A program made the translations under genes and the position numbers. Under the pieces are notes generated by a model. It saw nothing but the letters and a program-made list of their open reading frames with translations. It did not search any database and was not told the origin of the DNA. DNA of 64,000 nucleotides from Siphonodentalium dalli (lineage: Eukaryota > Mollusca > Scaphopoda > Gadilida > Siphonodentaliidae): contig CP136061.1 in the NCBI GenBank assembly GCA_032622095.1, positions 197,144,935 through 197,208,934 on the forward strand. The letters run 5' to 3'. Within the stretch, counting starts at the first letter, position 1, and every line of letters starts with the position of its first letter. This document shows, piece by piece, positions 12,176-23,800 of the stretch.

Positions 12176-13117
12176 TGCTCTCAGAACTAACAGAAACTCT
12201 TAGAAATAAGAAAAACGGGAAATAATATGGTCCCGACGGGTTTACGGTCTAATTATACATGTATAAGATATTTTGGTTAGCAATAGGTTCATACGTATTA
12301 TGATCATTGGATTATTGTTTTCAAAAAGGCGAGTTGTCCATAATGCAGAATAAAGGAGTTAACCATGATCCACCAAAACAAAGACAGGAAATATACCTAA
12401 AGATTGGCGCCCAACTACACTACTAAATGATTCTCACAAACTGGCATCAGCTTGTATTGCTAACCGCATGAAGAAAACACTCCTATTACAAACAGCACAC
12501 GCATAAAATATGGTATTTTATACGAAAAGGACAAACGGAACATCTGTGGTATGCATCTACTTGGAAAAAAGCATTTGATTCTGTTTCCAGATCTGTCATC
12601 GAACAAGCTTAGAAATTTTAATTATGGAAAAAAAGATCAAAAGATGCGTCAAAACATTTTACAATGATATCCAATCAGCCGTCTTGGTTAATTTCTCTTA
12701 ATTTTTCAAGCCACCTAGAGGCTGTAGGCAAGGCGACCGGTTATCATTGTATTATTTTTCTCTTATGTGCTGATATACACGTTGAAGTGATAAGAGGGGA
12801 TAAGAAAGTAAATCCATTTGAAGACGACACTACAATCGCACTAGATGGGAGCGAAGCCAGCCTCAGAGAATTTCTATCCGTGCCCGAATCATTCGTTACT
12901 ATATGTATGGCATGAAGTCTAATCTAGACAAATGCCAAATAGTCTGGTTGGGCTCTCAGAAAATAAACACATCGGTCCCTTTAGAGGAATGCAAACTTAA
13001 AGTTTTGAATACATTCCCAGTCCTCGGAATTAATTACAGCACCAACATGTCCGAGATACCAGAAATTAATTTCAGAGATAAGATCGACAACATGAGAAAG
13101 ATAATAGAAAAATGCGG
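12176..13117 (+). pseudogene. LINE ORF2 fragment: reverse transcriptase
   Basis: Starts with LTETLRNKKNGK and PDGFT, the usual N-terminal reverse-transcriptase box of this LINE group. Further on come GELSIMQNKGV, ACIANRMKK and the RGCRQGD box (about 12718-12738, normally followed by PLSP), then the DDTTIALDGS region and YGMKSNLDKCQIVWLGS. The catalytic aromatic-A-D-D box reads FEDD. Multiple frameshifts and stops are present. The reading frame is cut at KIIEKCG by the element at 13118-14379 and resumes after it. Confidence 0.8.
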
Positions 13118-14379
13118 TGTGACAAATTACCGCCCGGGACCACCCGAGACCGCCCGCGACCGCACGGGCGCCCACATGGGCCCGTATATACTATATCTCG
13201 ACGTTATTAGGTAGCGACATACCACCTGAGGCCAACCTAGAAAATTTTACTCGCTAGCTCGTCACCGGCTGGTGTTATTAACCCCGAAAATGCCGATATT
13301 GGCTAAGAGAGCCCGGGAGAGCACGGGTGTCTTCGTGTGGTTTAGGATAGTATATTTTGGCGATGCGTGGTAGTGCAATACCATCTGAGTGTGACTTCCA
13401 AATATTGACTCGCGATCGCTGACGTGCCCACGGCCGATGTTATTAACCTCTCAAAATCCGGTAAAATACCGTATCAACGATAAGAGCCCGGGGCGGGACC
13501 GTCCTGGACCGCCCGGGCGGCCCATGGGCCTGTGGACAATATATCTAGACATTATAAGGTATCGAGATACCACCTGAATGCAACCTATACCATTTTACTC
13601 GCTCGTTCGTCTCCGGTCGGTGTTGTTAACCCCGCAAATTCCGATATTGGCTAAGAGGACCCGGGTGTTTTCGGGCAGTATATTTTGGTGATGCGTGGTA
13701 GTGACTTCCAAATATTGACTCTGACGCGTTCCCACGGCCGATGTTATTAACCCCTCAAAATCCTGTAAAATACCATAAACAAAAAGAACCCAGGACCGCC
13801 TGGGCGCCTCCGTGGGCCCGTGGACACTATATATCGACGTTACAAGGTAGCGACATTCCTCATGAGGTCTAACTAGAAAATTTTACTCGCTCGCCTCCGG
13901 CCGGTGTTATTAACCCCGCAAATGGCGATACTGGCTAAGAAAGCCCGGATGTCTTAGTGTGTTTTCGTACTTTGAGGGGTTAATAACATCGGCCGTGACG
14001 CGTTAAAGAGTCAATATATTTAGAAGTCACACTCAGGTAGTATTGCACTACCGTGTTAAATAGACACTGTCCGAAAATACACGAAGTCACCGGGGCTCTG
14101 TTAGTCAATGTCGGCATTTGCGGGGTTAATACATCGGCCGTATGTGGTATGTAGCTACCTTATAACGTCGAGATATAGTGTCCACGTGCCCATGAGGAAG
14201 CCCGGTGGTCCCAGCTTCTCCCGGGCTCTTATTGTTGATACGATATTTTACCGGATTTTGAGGGGTTAATAACATCGGCCGTGGAAGGGTCAGCGAGTCA
14301 ATATTTGGAAGTCACACACAGGTGGTATTGGGCCCATGGTGGCGCCCGGGCGATCCCCGGCGGTAATTAGTCACACCCG
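13118..14379. mobile_element. 1.26-kb TIR element with nested inverted subrepeats, inserted in the LINE
   Basis: Its ends are inverted repeats: gtgtgacaaattaccgcc at the left and ggcggtaattagtcacac at the right. Inside, blocks recur in both orientations: gttattaacc with cggccgatg in the left half and the reverse complement ggttaataacatcggccg in the right half (about 13980 and 14264), plus tatatctcgacgtta and several GC-rich runs around gcccggg. The GC content is well above the surroundings. No ORF is convincing. It interrupts the reverse-transcriptase ORF between KIIEKCG and the next conserved segment, so it is younger than the LINE. Target duplication was not resolved. Confidence 0.75.
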
Positions 14380-14870
14380 AACAATGGAAACAGTCATATC
14401 TAGCATCGATATAATAACAATTTTCAAGTCTATTCTCATTCCAAGTATTGTCCACCTTATCAAATCCCTCCCAAATCGAACGCAAGATATCCTTGACGAA
14501 ATTATTAGAACTCTCTTCAAATGTGTACGGAACAACAAACGCGACAGGGTCAGTCGTATACAGCTGTGCACGGTTATTAATATGGCGGACTAAAATTATT
14601 AATATAAAGCATTTCAGCGATGCCCGCCGCTTTCTTGACATCACGCAGTGTCAATACCCAGCTCCGCATGTTATCAAAGGAGACGAAGAAAGATCTCACT
14701 ATATATAGCAATGAGACCCCCTTCATTCCAAATAATATTCATCCTGCTAACAAAAGTAAACATGGGTGTAAGGATTTTTACAACCTTCTTATATCAGACA
14801 CTGGGCAATTCCCCTTGTGTGTTTCAAAATATAAAAGATATATGGGACCTAATATAACAACATGTTCATG
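14380..14870 (+). pseudogene. LINE ORF2 fragment: post-RT region
   Basis: Translation gives FKSILIPSIVHLIKSLPN, a segment ending NNKRDRVSR, and ETPFIPNNIHPANKSKHG, all typical of the region after the reverse transcriptase in L1/Tx1-like ORF2 proteins. The pieces lie in two or three frames. The fragment directly continues the block that ends at 13117. Confidence 0.75.
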
Positions 14871-14919
14871 GCTTTAGATATTAGCATCGCCATTCAATTA
14901 TCTTGTGCTATTTCTTATG

Positions 14920-14990
14920 AAGGTAGCAATGTCAGAAATAAATTAATGACATTAAATTTTGCTTTGGTGGGGAAGACCGAACAGCCACCA
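14920..14990 (-). repeat. Inverted copy of a LINE C-terminal segment
   Basis: The reverse complement contains ggtcttccccaccaaagc and gtcattaatttatttctgac, matching the + strand LINE segment at about 16376-16432 with a few mismatches. It marks a local inversion or an independent minus-strand fragment within the broken LINE. Confidence 0.65.
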
Positions 14991-15049
14991 ATATCATATT
15001 ATTAGCCATAAATATAAATTATAATATAATTATAATATAAAATATTTTT

Positions 15050-15083
15050 CATTAGTTAGCGCTAATATATGCGCTAACTAATG
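15050..15083. repeat. Perfect 13-bp hairpin
   Basis: The arms cattagttagcgc and gcgctaactaatg are exact reverse complements around an 8-bp loop, just after an AT-only stretch. It could be a remnant of a small palindromic element. Confidence 0.7.
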
Positions 15084-15687
15084 TATAATATTATTTGATT
15101 GTCTTGCTAAATAACATCTAATAAATATTCATCTTATTTACAACTTTAAGGAGTACTTCTGGCACACGAGAATATTTATCGCCGTTTGATTTGCACCAAG
15201 TGAACTCGGCGCATATATAATTGATAGAACAGACCTCTATTATGATGATCGTGTCGTTATTTGTTTAAAAAAGGTATCAATTGACATATACGCACCCGTT
15301 CCCTCATTAAAATCTACATATATCGCCCATTTTAGGGGACGTCCGCGAATTCGGGGACTTCCGCAAAGTGACCTCCGCAAATAGGGCCCTACTGCAAATC
15401 GTCGCACCAAATGCAATTTGTAAACAAATGCGATTGACATGCGTTTTAACGAGGTGAGCTTTAATTAAATGAAAGAAGCAATGCTACATAAACTATTTGT
15501 CATGGACTCAGTCAGTGTGCCATATATCTGTGTCAACTAAGGTCGCTTTGCGTGGTAAAAGTGAACAGTGAAAGTGGAAATTCTGAAAATCCTATTGAAA
15601 ATGAAAGTAGCCTACAATTTTGGGAATTCCGCGGCAGATTCAGAGAATCTATACTATTGAAAGTGAATGTACGATTCCTGGAATTCT

Positions 15688-15780
15688 ATCAGATATCGCG
15701 ACTCTGCTCGTTTTCGTGATCATAGGTTATATATAGGGCCTACATGTATATGACCACGAAAACGAGTCGAGTCACGATAC
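15688..15780. repeat. Imperfect inverted repeat
   Basis: The left block gcgactctgctcgttttcgtg faces the right block cacgaaaacgagtcgagtc across about 38 bp. Arms are roughly 25 bp with two mismatches. Confidence 0.6.
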
Positions 15781-15984
15781 ATCCATCGGTACAAACACAT
15801 TGTGTATACGATACAATTTTGACTTGATGACCAGAAAATAAAAGATAGCGGTTATTCCAACAGAACAGGCATGCGCACTCCAATTAAAATTACCCATAAT
15901 TCACTTCACTACACCAGGGGCTTCCAATGGGTTATACATTATTTTCAGGCTATCAGATTATTTATATTTTCAACAACATATTAT

Positions 15985-16130
15985 TACACCGGTGACTTTA
16001 AGTTTACAATTCCAGCCTGTCCTGACTCTATCGATACGATTGAGTCATATTTTCAAAAACATATTATACACCGGTGGCGTTAACTTTACAATTTTAGCAT
16101 CTACGTGATTCTATCGGTACGATTGAGTAA
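15985..16130 (-). repeat. About 80-bp tandem pair of the CACCGGTG repeat
   Basis: Two head-to-tail units: each has attacaccggtg or atacaccggtg, then taactttacaatt or taagtttacaatt, then a ctatcg..acgattgag block. On the minus strand the heads match the repeats at 366 and 737. Confidence 0.6.
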
Positions 16131-16218
16131 GGTACAACAACAAAAATCTCCAATAATGCATTCGCCCAGTCGACCACAGCATATCAACATCTCCGAAACA
16201 ACTTACACCACATGTGGC

Positions 16219-16253
16219 GTAATAACACCGGTTACAGTAACCGGTGTTATTAC
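16219..16253. repeat. Perfect 17-bp-arm palindrome
   Basis: The arm gtaataacaccggttac is followed after one base by its exact reverse complement. The CACCGGT core links it to the dispersed family at 366, 737 and 15.99 kb; it may be a minimal fold-back of that family. Confidence 0.75.
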
Positions 16254-16329
16254 CTAAGTACATTTCTCACATATCACATGAATGCTCTGTTAAAGCTATT
16301 GAAATGACACACGAAAATGGCTGGATAAA

Positions 16330-16608
16330 AACAAGCTTGACATCATTCTCTATCACTCATATCAATATACTGTTCGGTCTTCCCCGCCAGCAAAATTTCA
16401 GTGTCATTAATTTATTACTGACATTGCTTAAATATTACATATACAAAACCAAATTTATCTTATCCCTGAAATCCTTCTACATCCACTTGATATTAAGAGG
16501 TACCACTTAGAGAAATATATAACACTGAAGAGGGATATCCTAAACAACTTCGAATTGGAATGGTGTGAGATATGCCTTGCCCTGTCAAGTACTTTGAGGA
16601 CAAATAAC
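16330..16608 (+). pseudogene. LINE ORF2 fragment: C-terminal region
   Basis: Frames joined here read LFGLPRQQNFSVINLLLTL, then LLKYYIYKTKF and YHLEKYITLKRDILNNFE, a typical C-terminus of this LINE group, ending at a stop near 16608. About 300 bp of 3' UTR follow, with AATAAA at 16908-16913 and a terminal A-tract, which places the 3' end of the LINE at about 16928. Confidence 0.7.
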
Positions 16609-17159
16609 TAGTTTGCGATTGTATTCGTTTTCACTTGCTGCTGATCGATTGTCGGATTAGCGCTATATAAATTCCGGGCACGGGTAGAGGCAATTGTTGT
16701 CATATTGGAGATTATTAAAGTACATGTATATATAAAACATATTAAAACATTTCTGGTGATATAACATATCAGTTTTTTAATGTTTGTAAGATATGTGCGA
16801 GTTGCGTGCGAAAGTTCCCCACCCCCGAAAATACCTGGACATTATTGTAGTTATTCTCATTATATGCTGTATATTAACTGTCTGAATATCTCCATGTATA
16901 TGGTGTCAATAAAGAATTAAAAAAAAATGAGATGACATGCCGACAGAAAAAGCCGTAGAAGACAATATAGAATTTTATGCAAGTCAACAGAAATGGACAA
17001 TGCCACAACAGCATGTCAATTACAAGCGCTGCTGAAGTAGGGTAAGTTGGACATTTGAAAGTGCACCAAAGGTGTGACTGTTCCAGTGGGACTGAGGATG
17101 CCCCCTGCAGACAAGTGGGTTATGTTAAGGTTAGCAATATTAATCTATTTGTTTTTCGA

Positions 17160-17390
17160 AAAAGAAATACAGGCTGGGACAAATTATGTATGTTGCGAAA
17201 ACAAATCAAGTAAAGAAAGTGGGAATAGGTCCACTAAAAACGTTTGATTGAGTTCATAGTCGTCGTTGTACTGGTTCGCAAAGTGTTAAATATCTGTGGC
17301 AAGTTAAAACAAATTGACACAAATATAGAAATACAAGCCCGGACAAAGTTATGCATGTTTCAAAAACATTTCTATGTCAAATAAGGAGAT
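17160..17390 (+). repeat. Diverged direct repeat, about 170-bp period
   Basis: The block agaaatacaggctgggacaa with tatgtatgtt recurs as agaaatacaagcccggacaa with tatgcatgtt. The second copy is followed by aaggagataactc, a motif common in molluscan intergenic repeats (from memory, not checked). Confidence 0.5.
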
Positions 17391-18907
17391 AACTCACTAA
17401 ACAGATACATGTAGATGGACCTCTAATCACAGGTGTACATGTTCTCGTGGTACTAAATACATGCAAGTTTAAAAACAAATAAACTGAGACGTGTACATGT
17501 ACAAGTTTGGATATAGTTGAGTCCTGGGGAGGATGGTAAGACAGACGGTCACGAACGGACAAGCTGACTCAGATAACTTCGCTACAGGGGGTTACATGTA
17601 CATGTGGCGGTTTTATGCAATCTGTTCGAACCAATTCGGAATTCTATTCAAGCTCCATCTGATAATTACAGAGTATTATAGCATGCGGAATGGGTGATTT
17701 TTGAAAAGAGATAAGTTGCCGTGTCTTAATGGGTATCCACTGGAAGTTGTTGAATACCTTGGGACTAGTAATGTGGTGCTGATTACATGTATCTCGTCGT
17801 TTTTATTTAAGTTTTTATTTCCCTCGCCTGTTCGATCATTTCTCCCATTCAATTTCCTTCAATAAGAGCAAAAATAACTGGTGTTGACCTGACCCGTGGC
17901 AAAAACACCATTGACCTGACCGTTATTAGTTGTGGGCTTGGTGTTAATTGAAGGGCGTTGAACCATAAAACATATAGGATAGGATAGGATAATTTTATTT
18001 ACAATACACATATGAATAGTACACTAAATTAACATATAACTAGGATAATTCAGTATATTGCTGGGGGGGGGGACATAGCCCTGCCGGGCTGTCTTCCTGT
18101 TTCCCCCATAACAAATATCATTATACAAATAATTTATCAGATAGCGTGAGTATTATTCATATTCATATCCACGTATACACGTACAGACTAATCGTATATA
18201 TAATTAGAACAACGGCCTGACAGTCACTGGTTACAGTCTGCCAGTTACTTTAAATATTATTCGTGTCATAATGGGGCTATGCATTAGGGATAACATCTGG
18301 TAAATACACAGACACAATAATGGGATTGTTGATACGTCACGAGTATTAGAGCGGAAGGATAGAACAAGAGGCGCAAATGGCATTTTTTCAGTTTGCAGTG
18401 CAAACTTGCCGGCGTATGAACGTACCCTAAAGCAATCATGTCCAACTCGATACACGAATGGCTACACCTTTTATCATCACCGAGTGAGTTCGGTAATTTC
18501 GTTTTAACGTTCATCTAGACATGCACATATCACATCTTTGGAAAGCATGTCATGAATACACAAGACACAGGCAATGGTACTCTTTCTCGTTGTGCAACTG
18601 CTATGCATGTTTAAATTCGATGAGGACGCTGTGTATATATACAATGATACATGTATCTGGACACTCGTAAATATGTTATACATTATGTTATACCAATTGT
18701 GTTGACAGCTCAAATTACTATCAGTGTTATGAAGGCCATTGGGAGAGGATCGCACTTGTCCTCCACTCCCAATATAATTTGTATTGTAATATACTCATTG
18801 GTAATAAATATTTTTAAACGAATTGTATGGGTGTACTCCATCATGCATTCGTGAGTGTATATGCGCAATTTGTGTGTGTGTGAACTGTCCAGTTTGTAAT
18901 TCCTTTA

Positions 18908-19020
18908 AGAAATAACCCTTGTTTCGATTAAGGTTATGCAGTTATAAATTAACAGTTTGAAGATAAATTAAAACTTTTCGGTAAAAAGTCATAACCTTAA
19001 TCGAAACAAGAGTTATTTCT
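18908..19020. repeat. Inverted repeat with 31-bp arms
   Basis: Arms 18908-18938 and 18990-19020 are reverse complements with one mismatch, each containing tttcgattaaggttatg or its complement. The spacer is 51 bp. Possibly a small MITE. Confidence 0.75.
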
Positions 19021-20324
19021 AATATTTTAATCCGTCATTTCACAAGAGAACCACCAAAAAGTAGAAGTTGGAAGTATAACGAGCGTGCAACATTCAGACT
19101 ATTTCCAACGAAAAAGACACGTGAATGGTGCTCATCGAGCGATGCAATCCCGTTGGCGTTTCATCTTTCTTTTTTGTTTTGGTTGGCTATTCGCAACTTG
19201 TCACGCTCCGGGCAGCTGTATAGTTGCACGTGGTATTGATACCGCAGTGACACAAACCCATGTTGGTTTTAATTTTAGTGTTCACTTCTTTGCAATGTTC
19301 AATCTTGTTGATTTGTCTGGTTACTTGTGCACTGAATCGTTGCATCTAGTACGGTTATTGCCAATACAGTCATATACCCGAAGGAATTGTGATGCAGCAC
19401 CGAAATTTCATGCTAAATTGCAGAAAGTATGAAAAGTTTCCATGTACATTTTTAGGCACGCGGTATATAGGCGTGGTCACTCGACGTTGTTGTCATTTAT
19501 GTTGTGGGGAAATTAATCAAGAAATGTAGGTTATCGAGAAATAACTTTAATAGCTAAATGTGTGACAACCAATGGTTTTACAGTATAATATGAATTGACA
19601 GCTTGTGATTAAATGATATAATTACATTCAAATCTGTGTTTGTGTTATATAATCGACTCTTCCGAAATGGCGGAATAAAATAGATATATATAGTACGTTT
19701 GTAAACCGGCTCGAGAAAAAAAATCTGAGGACCAAAGAAGCTAGCATCTTTCCACCCGGCCGTCCGTCCATGAGAACCATTTATTGTATCGAAAGTGAAT
19801 TGTATAATATCTGAAAGAATTATATTAAATTTTATGTATAGAATAACCCGCGAAAGTGATGTTAATAACGAATATGCATCAGGTCCTGACAAACTGGCGG
19901 TGTTTTGTCGGATTATAACTCAAACTATACGGATTGCTTCATACTTTGACATTGTTGATTACGTTGGTGTCCAAATGATAATTAACCATATAATTCTAAT
20001 TTACCTATTAATTTCAAATAGAAGCACAAATAAACAATATTAATTCCAGTTGGAAGCGCATCAGATTTATTTTATGGAGACACGGACTCAGTAGAATGTT
20101 CATTACTTCAAATGTGCTTACTTCAGTGAGAGTGGAAAAATGTTCATATATGTCAGACTAATCAATGTTTTCCAGTGGATTTATTTACCTTCAATATACA
20201 TGTATAGGGCGTGGTGGCAAAGACACATTGTGTCATTGTAGCCTGTGTGCGCTGTAATAGTCGTCAAGTCAAGTCGTATAGCCATCGACATCTTTTTTCA
20301 AGAATGTCAACATGTGACGGATAA

Positions 20325-20542
20325 TACAGTAATGCTCTAAATAATCGAATCCTTAACCACAGCATAATTATAGGTAACTTTTCAGGATTTAGTCGAAAAT
20401 ATGGTTTGTTGACATTCATCGGAAAGCTCTCGTTGAGAGCTTTCCGATGAATGGCAACAAGCCATATTTCCGACTAAATCCTGAAAAAGTTACCCATAAT
20501 TCTGATGTGGTTAAGGAGTCGATTATTTAGAGCATTACTGTA
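20325..20542. mobile_element. Fold-back MITE with TA...CAGT ends (pogo-like)
   Basis: The whole 218 bp is one imperfect palindrome. The left end tacagtaatgctctaaata is the exact reverse complement of the right end. Arms of about 105 bp meet at gctctcgttgagagc. A flanking TA on each side followed by CAGT agrees with pogo/Tc1-type elements that duplicate TA; that affiliation is inference from the ends only. Confidence 0.8.
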
Positions 20543-20786
20543 CATCCCATTGAATACTTGAGTGACTGTTTGGTGCGTTTTAATTGCACGCTCTATGTTA
20601 CCTGATCCGTATTCTCATTGTGCAGAGTAGACTTTTATAGCGATAAACTTTTGAACGGCTGAGTAAATATATAACAACCCCAATGGGGATTCGTAACTTC
20701 CTGGTTGTGTATACTGCAACACAAAGTCACATACTTTAAACTTTGTGATCTGCGGCCACACTTATAAACATCCGTCAATTGTTAGG

Positions 20787-20841
20787 ATGACAGCACTGTT
20801 GGCTTTATTCTTTATCACTGGACTGAAAGGAATAAATGCAG
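20787..20841 (+). CDS. MAM gene exon 1: signal peptide
   Basis: The ATG at 20787 opens 18 codons with a hydrophobic core, ALLALFFITGL, and a small-residue cleavage region around INA. The donor gcag|gtaagt is near-consensus, phase 1. Joining to exon 2 gives a split alanine codon and places the mature N-terminus directly before the first MAM domain. Confidence 0.8.
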
Positions 20842-23800
20842 GTAAGTCGTTTTACATATGAAGATACGCGATCATATACCAAATTGAATGCTTGGATGCA
20901 TCGGACCGACACATATCTTTTCTGGTCGTGCCCTGGAAATAGCAGCATTGAACAGTTTTATTGCTATAAATTTATATGTTGAAAACTATCGCGACGTTGT
21001 ATATACAATGTATATATGTTACAGTCAGATTGTGAAACCAGTCATTTCGTGAAATGACTAAACCTTTTCAGTTATGTTGTGAAATGACTGTGGGGGTCAG
21101 TCATTTAATGGAATGACTGAAATTTCCAGTCATTTCAAGACTTGATTTAATTTTTAAATTTGTATTTATAATAACAAATCATAAATGTAATAGAACATAA
21201 AAATATACATTGAAATAGTTTTAAATGATTAGAGTCATAATAATGTAATATCAACACACAAGAGTCTTACTTATTGGAGCAGCTCAAACACTGGCTATTG
21301 TAGAGTAATTTCGCCTTGAAGCAGTTACACCTTATCGTCTGTCGCCGTTCGCTCTCTCAACTGAACCCTGACTCTGTGGATGTCTGGGTTTTCCGTGTAC
21401 GATTTTCAGGTCGGGCTGTGGATACAAGTTCTGTGAATATTGCCGCGGTAAACTCAGAACAATTATCCGATTGTGGAATAAGTATAGGATATGTCAGAAG
21501 ATGTCAGCTAGCTGGAACGCTACCTCAGTGGCTCACTCAGTCATTTTGTCAATTGTAGCGGTATACATGGGAAATCACACAAGTTGACTGAAATTAGTCA
21601 GATTTTGTAAAGAATATAACTAAATGTCAGTCATTTCATGAAATGACTGGAAATTTCAGTCAGTTCATGAAATGGCTGACCCCCCCCCCCCCCCCCCCAC
21701 AGTCATTTCACGAAATGACTGAACATTTTAGTCATTTCACGAAATGACTGGTTTCACAATCTGACTGTAACATTATATACATACAATGTTATGACGAAGA
21801 ACAATCTCGTCTTTGTTTCGGTGGAAGAACACATTGTTGTGATCTTCTTTGGGTGCTCAACTCCCTTTAATAGGCAACAAGCAAACACACATAAACTATA
21901 CTAACTGCATGGGGTACCCGGCGGATAAAGAATGAGTAAATTATTTATGACCCTTCAAGTCATTTAAATATTATAGTCACCTGAGGTAAAAATCACATAT
22001 TGCATGACACTATCCGGATAAAATTACCTCTATCTTTTAATTTGATAATAAACGATCTTTATTGATAATTATTAGTGACTCTTTAAGTCATATGATGTCA
22101 ACGACACCTATTACATGGTACTTCCCGTGTCAAGTTATGCATGTGTGCCAATTTTCCCACATATCTTCTGAGCTGACAATAAACGCTCTTCAATAAGCAC
22201 TCTCTATTGCCAATTATTAGTACATCTTTAAGTCATCTGAGGTCAACGGCACATATCCCACGATAGTCCCCATATCAAACGACATATGTGAATCAATTGT
22301 CCCCACATATCTTCTGAGTTTATAATAAACACTCTTCATTGACCATCTATATATATTAATATACTTATTAGTCTTCATTTAAGTTATCTGGTGTCGAACT
22401 GGCCTATCCCATGATCCGTGGTCAGACGTACCCATACTTCTACATACCCTCTAAGCTAATAACTAACTCTTTATTGCTCATATATTTGTCACAGTTACTG
22501 CTCCTTTAAGTCATGTGATGTCAACGGCACATGCCGCATGATACCCCTCGGTTTAATTTACCGCTGGCAATCAATTTTCAACGACCAGATTACAGTGTAA
22601 TTAAGTGTCCGTTTAACATATCTGACATCAACGGCAAATATCCAATGACACTCACCATGTCAATTGACCCACGTATACAAATGTTCAACTCTGAGGTTCC
22701 AGTCCGACATACAAACAAACCGTATACCGATGTCCCGACATGTATACACATGACTATTATATATGTGTCTATAGATATGTATACATGTATGCATATGTTA
22801 AAGCCACATGGCGGTTGCGCTCCAAAATACACATAATAATATTCGCTTTTGATTGTTTTCCGGAATATAAATATGTCGATCAATAATATATCTACCTTTC
22901 TATGGGCATTAAATGTCACAGAAAGACGCATTGAAATCATACAAAATACAACTTTGAACACGGTTTTTGGGTCCCAAACGAACAACAGCCATGTGCACGG
23001 CGTGGAACAGAAAATATCGTTTCATATTAGTCTATTTCTGGTATGCTACAAATAAAGAGCGTGTATTTCACTTCTGTGTGAAATATTGAAACAGTTGGAA
23101 AATGGATGTGACAATTGCAAGTATATTTCAGAGCATGTGGTACCGGTATATCAATATTTCGTGTGTTTATCAACAGATAGTCCAGTTGGATGAGTGATGT
23201 AAACTGTTAACCCCTAACTTGCGGCCGCGTGTACGAAAAATAAAAAATGCACTGACCGCACCTCTCCTAGCTGTCTGACCACGAAAAGGGGTACAACATC
23301 GTGTAGCGATTACCACTCTATACCCATGGGCGATCGGGCAAGTTGCTAGATAAGGAAGTGCATATATTAAAGGAACGGGCAGTCTTCGTTGTAGGTTATA
23401 ATTTAGAAATAACATTTATCATGTTATGATTTCCTCAAGAATATACTACTAGTATAGCATATAATGATGATGTGAATGCGATATTATTCACAAAACACGC
23501 TTTGTGTCAGAGACAATGTAGGTAGACTGTTGTTTAGTTTCTCGCAAAAAAGTGCAGTGAATTGTTTATAAGCAGCTGCACGCAGTCACGATATTGCGTC
23601 ATGTCCTTATTTTGATTCGCGTGCATTACACGTCGGTTGTAAAACCCCCAATTTGGTGCGTCTACAACTTACAACTCACAAAAGTATCATTTGTATTTTT
23701 CCTTATTTGGTGTGTATTACCATATATAGATATGTGACGTAATTACCATAAGTCAGGAGAAAATACAAACTGGATTGACAACTATTAATCTCTTTGCAAG

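Larger units (their letters stand above)
8278..16928 (+). mobile_element. 5'-truncated, fragmented L1/Tx1-like LINE
   Basis: Four collinear blocks of one LINE ORF2 lie in the same orientation: endonuclease and linker (8278-9140), reverse transcriptase (12176-13117), post-RT region (14380-14870) and C-terminal region (about 16330-16608). A 3' UTR follows, ending with AATAAA at 16908-16913 and an A-rich tail to 16928. The blocks are separated by later insertions: about 3.0 kb at 9141-12175 and a 1.26-kb terminal-inverted-repeat element at 13118-14379; 14.87-16.33 kb is rearranged. All blocks carry frameshifts and stops, so the element is dead. It belongs to the same broad family as the minus-strand LINE at 32.2-37.6 kb. 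Confidence 0.8.
16929..20324. other. Intergenic DNA between the LINE and the MAM gene
   Basis: No supported gene. The stretch contains a direct repeat at 17.16-17.39 kb, a G-run at 18064-18071, a clean inverted repeat at 18908-19020 and scattered acatgtac motifs. A 115-codon ORF at 19085-19432 has a hydrophobic segment but no recognised family and no visible splice partners, so it is not called. Confidence 0.45.

Noticed and set aside
19085-19432. 115-codon ORF with a hydrophobic stretch
   Set aside because: Not recognisable as any family. Could be real but nothing besides its length supports it.
22531-22985. Overlapping ORFs of 101 and 131 codons on opposite strands
   Set aside because: They cover the 130-bp tandem array and the shared 45-bp module, so they are repeat-derived.
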